Source: Aporrectodea caliginosa
Lineage: Eukaryota; Annelida; Clitellata; Crassiclitellata; Lumbricidae
Assembly (NCBI GenBank): GCA_020284085.1
Contig: JACEVL010000059.1
Location: 741,001 to 805,000 of the forward strand
Reading direction: 5' to 3'
DNA length: 64,000 bases
This document shows, piece by piece, positions 55,640-64,000 of this stretch (its first letter is position 1; every line of letters starts with the position of its first letter). The notes below the pieces were generated by a model. The model was given only the letters and a program-made list of their open reading frames with translations, searched no databases and was not told where the DNA came from. The position numbers and the translations under genes are program-made.

Positions 55640-57195
55640 CTGAAGGTCGTCTTCCTTCTTCCCAGAAGCGGGCCGTCGTTTTTCCATCTCTAAAGAAATC
55701 TAACCTTGATCCCAGCATTCCTCAAAACTACCGCCCTATTTCTAATCTCTCCTTTCTCTCTAAGACCCTGGAGCGTCTTGTCTCTCTGTAGCATCTTCCC
55801 TATCTTGAGCAGTCGGGCCTTTTTTCGTCCAGGCAGTCTGGTTTTAGAGCTTATCACTCTACTGAAACTGCTCTCTTATCTCTTCTTTCTGATATATACT
55901 CTGCTATTGATAAATCCCATGTCACTCTCTTGGCTCTCTTTGATGCTTCTTCAGCATTTGACATGGTAGAACATGAGATCCTCTTACGACGTCTTGAAAT
56001 CTCCTTTGGTCTCAGTGGATCTCCTCTACACTGGTTTCGATCTTATCTCACTGATCGCTCTCAAATGGTCATTCTTGGTGACTCTCGCACCATTATGGGT
56101 TCCTGTTAAGTTTGGGGTGCCACAGGGCTCTGTGCTGGGCCCACTACTATATATTTTGTTTACTGCTGATATTCCTCTTCTTTTTGCGAAACACTCTGCC
56201 TCGGGTCATCTCTTTGCTGATGATGTTCAAGCCTTTGTTCATGGTCCTCCTGTGCCTTTGTTCATGGTCCTCCTGTCAATCAACTTGTCCTTTCTCAATT
56301 CATTGAATCTCTCTCCTCTGACCTTCATTGCTGGATGTCATCCAACCGCCTTTCTCGCAATTCTGCTAAGACTCAGTTGATCTGGTTCGGTACCCGCCAA
56401 CAGCTCCTTAAATTACACTTTACTATTCTTGCTCAGCGGTTCCCCTTGTTTACCTTCTCCACTACTGTCCGTGACCTGGGTTTTACTCTGGCTAGTACTC
56501 TGTCATTTGCGGGTCACCTAACCTTTCTCGGTCTAGCTTCTATCATCTGAGACGTCTTCGAACGATTAGGCGATCTGTTTCCTCCTCCATTTTGACTACT
56601 ATGGTTCATGCATTTGTTTGCACACGCATTGACTACTGTATTTCTTTACTTGCAGGTCTTCCGAAATGTGGGTTGTCTTCATTGCAATCAGTGCTTAATG
56701 CAGCTGCCCGCTTGATAGCCCGTCTTTCTCGCTTCTCTCACATTTCGACCTTCATGGCTCAGCATTTACACTGGCTTCCTCTCATTGCCCGAATTCGGTT
56801 TAAAATTCTATTTCTTACATCCAGGGTGCTCTTAGGTCTGCCCCCGCTATCTTTGTGATTCAATTCGTCGACCCCTTTCGGCTGCCTCTGGTCGTTCACA
56901 CCGCTCTTTTGACCGGCATGACCTTCTCTTACCTCGGTCGCGAACTGCTACGGCGCTTGCTGCTGCTTTAACTATATCGAACACTGCTCAGCATCGCGCC
57001 TATGCATCTGTTGGTCTTATGCTCTGGAATGACCTTCTTTCTATGATTCGATCTGTGATCTTAAGTGGGGGTATTTCGGCCTCTTCTCGTTGTCTTAAAC
57101 GTTTCTTTTTTCGCAGGGCTCTTCGCACTGGGAGCGCCTCTGATTGTGTCTTAATGTGAGAGGTGCTTCATAAATTTCTAAATACAATACAATAC
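55640..57195 (+). mobile_element. 5'-truncated LINE with RT, AATAC tail
   Basis: Plus-strand reverse transcriptase from block 1: PQNYRPISNLSFLSKTLERL, RQSGFRAYHSTETALLSLLS, FDASSAFDMVEHEILLRRLE, GVPQGSVLGPLLYILFTADI, FADDVQAF, then the post-RT part. Several frameshifts plus a duplicated HGPPVPLFMV-like piece near 56230-56270. The 3' end is CATAAATTTCTAAATACAAT with the AATAC tail. Same family as 58262-59635. Confidence 0.93.
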
Positions 57196-57237
57196 AATTG
57201 TAGTGTTTATAGAAATGTAGAAATTTGCAAAATATAT

Positions 57238-57345
57238 ATTTTTAACTGGTCCAATATACACGAGTGTCGTGTAAATTGAGCCAGTGCCGATAATTTTACA
57301 CGACATCCATCAATGTGTGTAATATGGACCCTCGTCGGTCCAATT
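57238..57345. repeat. Cluster of GTGTAAATT/GTGTAATATGG motifs
   Basis: GGTCCAATATACACGAGTGT, GTCGTGTAAATTGAGCC, TTTTACACGAC and GTGTGTAATATGGACCC occur in about 100 bases in both orientations, like the motifs at 1603-2237. Another GGTCCAAATTACACATG lies at about 57717. Confidence 0.55.
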
Positions 57346-58014
57346 TGAACAACTTCATGTGGGTCATTTTACACAAATGAGAATAGTATGCAAATTTGAA
57401 ACTAAAGGTATGTGACTCGAAACTTGCAAAGGCCAACGTTTATTAATAATACGACTTTAGATTGCGCTTTCACTTGTCTATCTTCATTTAGCCACATAAT
57501 TCTGAAAAGTACGCATACCTGGCATGAAAGAGACACGGCTTCACTACATCACTCGACATAATTTCGCATAAATCAATTATTTATTAAAACGAAAAATCTG
57601 ATTGTCGCCTCCTTTAGAGCACAAACAAACAAAGTAACTGTGCATGCGACCGCAGCTTTCGCTGGTTCACACCTGTTTGGGTTTCGCTATACTAGGAGAG
57701 TTTCAATTTTCACGCTGGTCCAAATTACACATGTTACCCCTACTATTACATTCGTCCGAGACATTGTATTGTATTGTATTTGGCTATTTAAGTTAATTTA
57801 CGCCCTTCGCTGCAATGGCTTAATAAGCAATTTGAAATGGTTAACTCCTTATCTATTGGCGTGTCCATTAATTGAGCGCTTAGAATACAAAAACATTTGG
57901 GTGTGACAACCGACTCCTGTTTTGTTTCAATGACCAAAGCATTGACATGTGTAAATTGGCTTGGTTCCACTTCCCTGACATTGGTGGATTTAGACGTAAT
58001 ATTCCATATCTCAA
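57346..58014. other. Unassigned interval with a short LINE tail
   Basis: 57760-57830 begins ATTGTATTGTATTGTATTTG, the inverted AATAC-type tail of a very short insertion. Otherwise nothing recognised. Confidence 0.35.
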
Positions 58015-58130
58015 CAAGTTCTGCTGGTCAATGCTCGTGTGTCCAGCTGTGTTGATTATTGCAATTCCCTGCCAGATAAAACCAAATTTATCAAAGTTAC
58101 AAAGAATTCAGAACTCATTGACCTAGGATT
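58015..58130 (+). pseudogene. Possible LINE post-RT fragment
   Basis: Frame reads VSSCVDYCNSLP then KTKFIKVTKNSEL, resembling the R-x-DYCNSLLYG box and following segment of LINE ORF2 proteins. Very short. Confidence 0.4.
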
Positions 58131-58261
58131 AGTACTTCTAAATATGGCAAAATATCTAAATTTTTATATCACTACAATAGCTCCAAATGGAGTAGCCTAC
58201 ATAGCTATTTTTAAACCCTGTAAGGCAGCGCATTCTGATCAACCGCCATACCTTCAAAATA

Positions 58262-59635
58262 TTGTATTGCATTGTATTGTATTTGATCATTTATAAAGCG
58301 CTTCTCATAGTATAAGCCTTTCAGAAGCGCTCCCAGTGCGAGGTTCTCAGAGAAAAAGGAAAGTTTTAAGGTGAGAGAAAGAGGTAGAGATGCTACCAGA
58401 GAGGATTGTAGAGCGCAGAGAAGGAGGAAGTCCATTCCATAGAGAGGGACCTATGCACACAAAGGATCTGGATTGAGCCATTGTGGTCCTAACACGGGGA
58501 ACGAAGAGGTCAAGCCGGTCAGAGGATCTAAGAGGACGCTTTGACGCGGCAGAGAGGGGGCGGAGAATTGGGTGACAAAGATATTTTGGAGCAAGACCCA
58601 GTTGAGATTTGAGTATGAGAATGAGAACTTTAAATTGGATGCGCACAGAGAGAGGTAGCCAATTAAGTTGTTCAGCCATAAATGTAGAGATGTGAGAGAA
58701 TCGAGGGAGGCGAGCTATATGTCTGACAGCAGCATTCAGTACGGACTGAAGAGGAGATAGACGAACCTTGGGTAAGCCAATAAGAAGAGAATTACAATAG
58801 TCAATTCGAGAACAGACAAAAGCGTGGACAATTGAGGTGAAGGTAGAGGATGAAACAGATCTACGAATAGCTCTAAGACGCATTAGTTGGAAGTAAGAAG
58901 AGCGGGTAAGCTTGGATATGTGATCAGTGAAGGTAAGAAAGCTATCTAGGGTGAAACCTAAGTCACGTACACTAGATGAGAATGTGACATGCGGAAACTT
59001 TTCAGAGAGCAAGGTATAGTCGAGTTTCAAGAGTTGTTGTGGTTTACCAAACCAAATAAGTTGGGTTTTGGAGGAATTTTAAGAAAGGCGATTAGAGGAC
59101 ATCCACAGATGGAGATCCTGCCAAAGAGCGTCAATGTGACTAGCAAAAAGGAGTTGAGCAGAAGGGGGCCCACAGACATATGCCTGGACATCATCAGCAA
59201 AAAGATGGCCGATAGCCGAATGATTTGGGAAAAGGGATGGAATACCAGCCGTGTATAAAATAAATAAGAGGGGTCCAAGGACAGAACCCTGAGGAACAGC
59301 CAATTTAACAGGGACCCATTGAGTTATGGAGTCACCCGAAATGATCATTTGAGTGCGATGAGACAAGTAAGACCGAAGCCAAAGAAGTGGGGAACCTTTG
59401 AGTGCACAGGAGGTCTCAAGGCGTTAGAGTAGAATTTCATGGTCGACTATGTCAAAGGCCGAAGAAACATCAAAACGAGCAAGAAGAGTGAGCTGAGACC
59501 TGTCAACAGCTGAATAGATATAAGAAAGTAGAGAGAGAAGGGCTGTTTCTGTGGAGTGATAAGCTCGGTAACCAGACTGATGGAAAGGGAGGAGTCCTGA
59601 ATGTTCAAGATAGGGGAGAAGCTGCATGGAAATAT
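58262..59635 (-). mobile_element. 5'-truncated LINE with nearly intact RT, AATAC tail
   Basis: One minus-strand frame runs through 59627-58347 with only two in-frame stops (59424-59426 and 59079-59081). Contents: GYRAYHSTETALLSLLSYIY, VSSAFDIVDHEILL, AVPQGSVLGPLLFILYTAGI, FADDVQAY, VRDLGFTLDSFLTFTDHISK, CSRIDYCNSLLIGLPKVRL and RSFVCIGPSLWNGLPPSLRS. The 3' end carries GCGCTTTATAAATGATCAAA and the AATAC tail. The best-preserved member of its family here. Confidence 0.94.
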
Positions 59636-60377
59636 AATATGCTTACTAATCACACCTATAACATGTAAAACAATGCATTCTAGATAGCTATACGTGACTA
59701 CAGCATGGACTAGTACACGAAGATATCGAATGGTGAAGTTTTGCAAATTTGTAACGAAATTTAACGAAATTCCGTAGTAAAATTCCATATTAAATACGGT
59801 AGCCGATAACTAATTACGAGGACTAACCCAACCGAGCGTGTGGGTTACAAACGCGAAAAATACCGAAAAAGAGCAAGCATAAATGGACCGAGATGACCTA
59901 ATTGACGCCCTAGCTGATGGACATTTGTTATAGAAAGAGTACCTTGACTGCAGTGGCGACCCTACTGGAGAGAGGAAGACTTTTCTTGTCTATTGTGAAT
60001 GACGCACATTATATTTGTACACTGTTTTTGCTTTTCAGGGTTACTGACGTGCTTGCAGAGATCATAACGTCAGTGCTACTGGCAACCAGATGACAAGGAC
60101 AAAAAGGACGCTAATATGATTAAATTTCTACTTAAGTTTGAAGAAACCATAACTAGTAATGCTAGTAACTAATTGGTAGTAACACTTTCGAATTGTAAAC
60201 CGTACAGTTTTTATAGACAGAGTTAACGTGTATAGCTTATATATACATAAACATATGTAAACTGTAAACCTATCATGTTGTTATGAGTTTATGCTGAACC
60301 AAAAACACAATTTCCACAACATTTTAGTAAAAGTTCAACAATTGTAAGTTCTTTCCGTAGCAATCAGTACTTGCCAA
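59636..60377. other. Unassigned interval
   Basis: No supported gene; a strong TTTTTGCTTTTCAG acceptor-like site at 60038 is not followed by a long open segment. Confidence 0.35.
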
Positions 60378-60480
60378 TCGATAATGCAGTGGCTAGTGTG
60401 TTGGACTGTCAAGTGGGAGGTCCGAGGTTCAAATCCCCATCAGGGCAGACATTTGTGTCGAGATTTCTATTCCACCTGGG
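60378..60480 (+). mobile_element. tRNA-derived SINE head
   Basis: GCAGTGGCTAGTGTGTTGGA, loop CTGTCAA (GTC, Asp-like) and B box GGTTCAAATCC followed by CCATCAGGGC give a tRNA-like arrangement, but stem pairing is poor, so it is a SINE head or tRNA relic rather than a gene. The body after it is not classified. Confidence 0.65.
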
Positions 60481-60714
60481 CTCCCTAGCTAACTCAGCAA
60501 TTATGACCGTTCACTTTCTTATATGAAACTTCTTTTTAGTAAAAGTGCGACAATTTCTATAGCAATCAGAACTTACCAATGAAGTTTCATATATCAATCT
60601 AGTATTGAAAAGGAACGCTAAAAGCTTGTTATTGCAATGTCTTTAATCTAGGTTAATCGCTAATCTAACCCAACTGTGCCTACACTAGTCTAGTTAAGGA
60701 TAGTCTAATCTAAT

Positions 60715-60790
60715 CTGGCATCAGTGTCTGGCCTCAGTGTCTGGCTTCAGTGTCTGGCCTCAGTTTCTGGCTTCAGTGTCTGGCTTCAGT
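60715..60790. repeat. 13-bp minisatellite TCAGTGTCTGGCC
   Basis: Six variant units in a row. Confidence 0.93.
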
Positions 60791-60934
60791 TGTTACACAA
60801 ATCGCTTTCATATGATTTATTCGCAGCACCATCGATTGTTACTTTGTGGTGAGGCAAAGTAATCGTTCAGGTATGTTACACGCTTCTTGCACCGGTCGTT
60901 CTCAGAACACTGGTCCTGAGATTATAAATAGGCC

Positions 60935-61370
60935 CAATTGTAATTGTAATCTCGAAATTTCTACGGCACCCAACAAAGCGAAGTCGCGGGATCCAGCCTA
61001 ATCACAGGCGCTTAATCAAATCAGAATTGATAGGCAGAGGGTCATGAAGATCCAAAGAGTCAGGCAGGCAGCAGTCTTAGGGCTACGTTGGGTGGTGTTT
61101 AGAGTTAAAACGGCGAGGGAGGTGAGGGGAAGAGGAGGAATCGGGATAGGATTTGTGAAAAGCAATGTTTTCCGTTTGAGTGAAAGACCTGTGGACAGAT
61201 AGCGGCAGGTGAGGTATTGGTGAGTTCGTAGGATGGATCAGACATTTCTCGTAATACTCGCGGGAGTTTGTTCCAGAGAGGCGGAACAGAAATGGCCATG
61301 GAGCGATTTGCAAATGTTGGTGATGAGGTGACGGAAGGGCGGGGTAGTGTTAGGGTAGAACAGGAGTGGG
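60935..61370 (-). mobile_element. LINE 3' end with GATTAC-type tail
   Basis: Minus strand reads FANRSMAISVPPLWNKLPRV, CLIHPTNSPIPHLPLSVHRS in another frame and SYPDSSSSPHLPRRFNSKHH, the ending of an L2/CR1-type ORF2. The 3' UTR then has GCTGGATCCCGCGACTTCGC and GAGATTACAATTACAATTG. 5'-truncated at the satellite. Confidence 0.72.
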
Positions 61371-61384
61371 TTACAACAGTTTAT

Positions 61385-62012
61385 ATATTTCGCATAGGCC
61401 GGGGGCTTTCGAATCCCCACGCTTAATTTTTTGTATCTGAATGCTTTCCCCTCGTACCAGTATTGATCTATAGCCCATTACCTTCAAATTGGTACTGAAA
61501 AAGAAACGTTTGCATCTATTTAAAATACTCTGGAGTAAAATCCACATATTTCGCAAAGGACGGAAGCGGTTTCGAACCCCACGCTTCATTTTTAATCTGA
61601 ATGCTTTCTCCTCGGACCAATATTGATCTAGAGACTATTACCTTCAAATTGGTACTGAAAAAACGAAACTTATGCATCTACTGGAAATGACTGGAGCAAA
61701 ATACACATATTTTGCAAAGGTTGGAGGGGTTTTTCGAGCCCCCACGCTTCATTTTTTATCTCCATGCTTTCCTCTCGGACCAATATTAGTCTACAGACCA
61801 TTACCTTCAAATTGATACTGGAAAAGAAACTTTTGCATCTATTTGAAATTACTGGAGAAAATACACATATTTCTCACTGGCCAGATGGGTTTTCGAGCCC
61901 CCACGCTTAATTTTTTATCTGCATGCTTTCCCCTCGGACGAATATTGATCTACAGACCATTACCTTCAAATTGGTAGTGAAAACGAAACTTTTACATCAA
62001 CTTGAAATGACT
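61385..62012. repeat. ~160-bp tandem repeat, four copies
   Basis: The anchor CCCCACGCTT starts at 61416, 61577, 61740 and 61899 (spacing 161, 163, 159). Each unit has TCGAACCCCCACGCTT, ATTACCTTCAAATTGGTACT and CTGGAGCAAAATACACATAT-type segments. Copies differ by about 10 percent by eye. Non-coding. Confidence 0.96.
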
Positions 62013-63320
62013 GAGTGTCCCCCCCACTAGTGTAGGTTGTCGCGCGGCAGATCGTGACATGATCGGATGGTGACAGACCATAATTACAAGACTTATGAGA
62101 TTTGCAGCAGAGTTGAGCACCGACTGTATCCGCTCTTACTGACAAGTCGGCAGAGCCGCGAGTATGCTGTCGCAGTAGTTAACCCTGAAGACAATTATTA
62201 AGCTGTTGACCAAGATCATGGCATTTGAGGCTGGAATGAATCTGCGGATGGCTTTGAAAACAACCTCGAACGAATTGACCCATAATTTATGGGTCGTCAT
62301 GGTCATACAGCTGTCAAAGTAGACTCCAAGGTTGCGAATGGTGTCAGCTGGGTGGACTTCTGTTTTACCATTGGCTTAGGTACTGCCATCAAGTAGATTG
62401 CGACGCATGCGGGTGGTGCACCATAGGAACTCAGACTTTGATGGATTGAGTATGAGAAGGTTAGATGTCATCCAATCTGAAATGCGTTCGATACACAGCA
62501 GTACTCTCTGTTTCAGTTCAGCGGTTTGTGATGGTTGACAGAAGAAGTAAAGACATAATTATGTCGTCTTCATAGCAGTGGTGGAGAAGGCCATATACTT
62601 CTATAATTCTCTCCACATAGACCGTATATAGAACGAAGAGGAGAGGACCGAGCACTGATCCCTGTGGAACACCGCAAGTGACCAGCCTAGGTAGCGTCTC
62701 CTTCCCTACCAAATGGACGGATTCTGTGCTCCCTTTTATGTAGGATTCCAGCCAACTAATCGCTCTATCCTTGATTCCAAACGAGCGCGACAGTCGGTGT
62801 ATTAAGATGTCGTAGTCGACAGTGTCGAATGCAGCCGAAAAATCAAGTAGTGATAGAGGCTACAGCTGGCCTGAATCTATGTAATGCAACGTAAATCTTC
62901 GAAATTTCTCAGCGCCCACACAAAAGCCACGTCGTGGAGACCAGCTTATGCACCGGCGCTATATCGAATCAAGTCCGCAATAGCCAAGCTCCTCTGTTCG
63001 TTCCGGTGCCAGGTCAAAATCCGGGGAGGTCAAGCCTATGGCATTGACTACGTCCGAGAACACTTCAAGGAGCGCAGTCTCGGTGGAATGGCCAATCCTG
63101 TAGGCAGATTGAAACCGAGGAATAGGCGAGATTCAAATGGTGCTCGGTCAGCTGATGTTTGGCAATACGCTCAAGTAGGCCTACTTTTGATACAAGCGTT
63201 CGATTTGAGACCGGTTTGAAGTTCCCTGGTGACGATTCCACGGTTTCAGCTTGACTATTGCATGCTTTCATTTGGACGGGAACGATCGACGGCGAAGGAA
63301 TTTGGCCATGTCTCTGGATA
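62013..63320 (-). mobile_element. LINE reverse transcriptase relic, L2/CR1 group
   Basis: Minus strand in order: GNFKPVSNRTLVSKVGLLER, FQSAYRIGHSTETALLEVFS, then after an inserted repeat LLDFSAAFDTVDYDILIHRL, CGVPQGSVLGPLLFVLYTVY and HCYEDD in place of the usual YADD box, then a decayed C-terminal region. Frameshifts between blocks. The Ala to Glu change in the catalytic box would itself inactivate it. Confidence 0.88.
62883..63045 (-). mobile_element. GATTAC-tailed SINE inserted in the LINE RT
   Basis: Interrupts the RT between the FSDVVNAI and LLDFSAAFD segments. Its minus-strand 3' half (CATAAGCTGGTCTCCACGAC...GATTTACGTTGCATTAC) matches 49440-49606. Confidence 0.62.
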
Positions 63321-63364
63321 CATGCACAACGTTCTCCGCATTCTCCATTGAGCACAGGATAGAT

Positions 63365-63690
63365 AGGATAGGATAGAATAGCTGCCCTAGTCTGGCGCTG
63401 CTTAGTGCTCTGTTGCCCTGTCCTTAGTGTTAGGGGCTCTCGATTCCTCCGCTCATCTGAGCAGGGCTCCTACTTGTTCCTTTTGCCCGAACCTCTACTA
63501 TGCAGAGCCGCGCTTTCTCGGTGGTGAGTCCCTCGACCTGGAATGGCCTTTCCGCCTTGTTCCTAGGACCTTCTATCCTATGTTCTATTCTCACCTTAAA
63601 ACTGTTATTTTTGGTCGTGCTCGCGTCGGGAGCGCCTCTGAGTAGTTTACTTGATGGGGCGCTATATAAATATTCGATATGAATGAATGA
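63365..63690 (+). mobile_element. LINE 3' end with GAATGAATGA tail
   Basis: Reads MQSRAFSVVSPSTWNGLSAL and SHLKTVIFGRARVGSAS in two frames, then GCGCTATATAAATATTCGAT and ATGAATGAATGA. Same family as 15985-16500. Confidence 0.88.
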
Positions 63691-63949
63691 ATCAATGAAC
63701 AGTAGCAGATCTGCATCATCTGCTACAGTGCTCTATACTATGCTACTAATGGCTAAGGCTACTACAGACTACTATTATGCACAACACAGACAAAATTTCA
63801 CAAGACTACTAGACAGGCCTGCCGCCATACGGAGGGGAGAGGGGTATGTAAATTGCTGCTTCGCACCACCTTTTAAAAATCCAGGCGCCATCACTGAATA
63901 CAGTCTGGCTATTGCGAACTTGATTTGCCATAGCACTGGTGAATAAGCC

Positions 63950-64000
63950 AGTGTTGTTCAGTAATTGAAATACATGTAATTGAATTACGTAATTGAATTA
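63950..64000 (+). mobile_element. Possible transposon left end cut by window edge
   Basis: CAGTGTTGTTCAGTAATTGA, then repeated GTAATTGAATTAC words, resembles hAT-type ends with A/T-rich subterminal repeats such as the element at 7963. The right end is outside the window. Confidence 0.4.

Noticed and set aside
59883..60092. Possible two-exon gene with a strong acceptor at 60038
   Set aside because: Open pieces are 16-18 codons with stops between, and no donor pairs convincingly.
60378..60450. tRNA-Asp gene
   Set aside because: The GTC-like loop and B box are present, but anticodon and acceptor stems pair poorly; more likely a SINE head.

Overview
The window is metazoan nuclear DNA dominated by transposable elements, with no bacterial-type gene organisation, no rRNA and no intact tRNA gene. 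Long AT-rich stretches, many 5'-truncated non-LTR retrotransposons, hAT, piggyBac, pogo-like and Mutator-like elements, a Polinton-type integrase relic, tRNA-derived SINEs and frequent TAGGCCTA-like words suggest a marine invertebrate. An echinoderm or other ambulacrarian is my best guess, at low confidence.

Layout. 0-9 kb: Polinton-type integrase relic, a hAT copy with a readable dimerisation domain (8-bp target duplication AACAACGT), a GAA-rich microsatellite, twin palindromes and a short CAGTG-ended transposon. 9-12.6 kb: three minus-strand LINE pieces. 13.3 kb: a convincing spliced host exon encoding a PAN/apple-like Cys-rich module, with phase-1 borders on both sides. 15-22 kb: LINE relics, one split by a Mutator-like foldback element (9-bp duplication), another split by a second hAT copy (8-bp duplication) that carries its own nested insertions. 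23-37.4 kb: a tandem array of roughly 1.35-1.8-kb units, each holding a short exon-like segment. The first unit is split by a 9.2-kb hAT, which contains a 7.7-kb hAT, which contains a nearly full-length two-ORF LINE. 37.6-47.9 kb: a TAGGGACC-ended element, a pogo-like element, two piggyBac elements, a small hAT-type MITE inside a LINE endonuclease relic, and a likely transmembrane exon at 44.0 kb. 48-64 kb: LINE fragments of several families, SINEs, a 12-bp minisatellite, a roughly 160-bp satellite and a gene-poor stretch at 52.7-55.6 kb.

The only plausible host gene runs on the + strand. Its proposed parts are a PAN-like exon (13.3 kb), small Glu/Pro/Ser/Thr-rich linker exons repeated in the 33-37.6 kb array, a transmembrane exon (44.0 kb) and perhaps a short basic tail (54.8 kb). 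The main exons share phase-1 borders, so they could join into one type I membrane protein with a repeat-variable stalk. This model rests on splice-site and phase reasoning only; no transcript evidence is available. The LINE and SINE relics show that at least two LINE families share 3' tails with short non-coding repeats.
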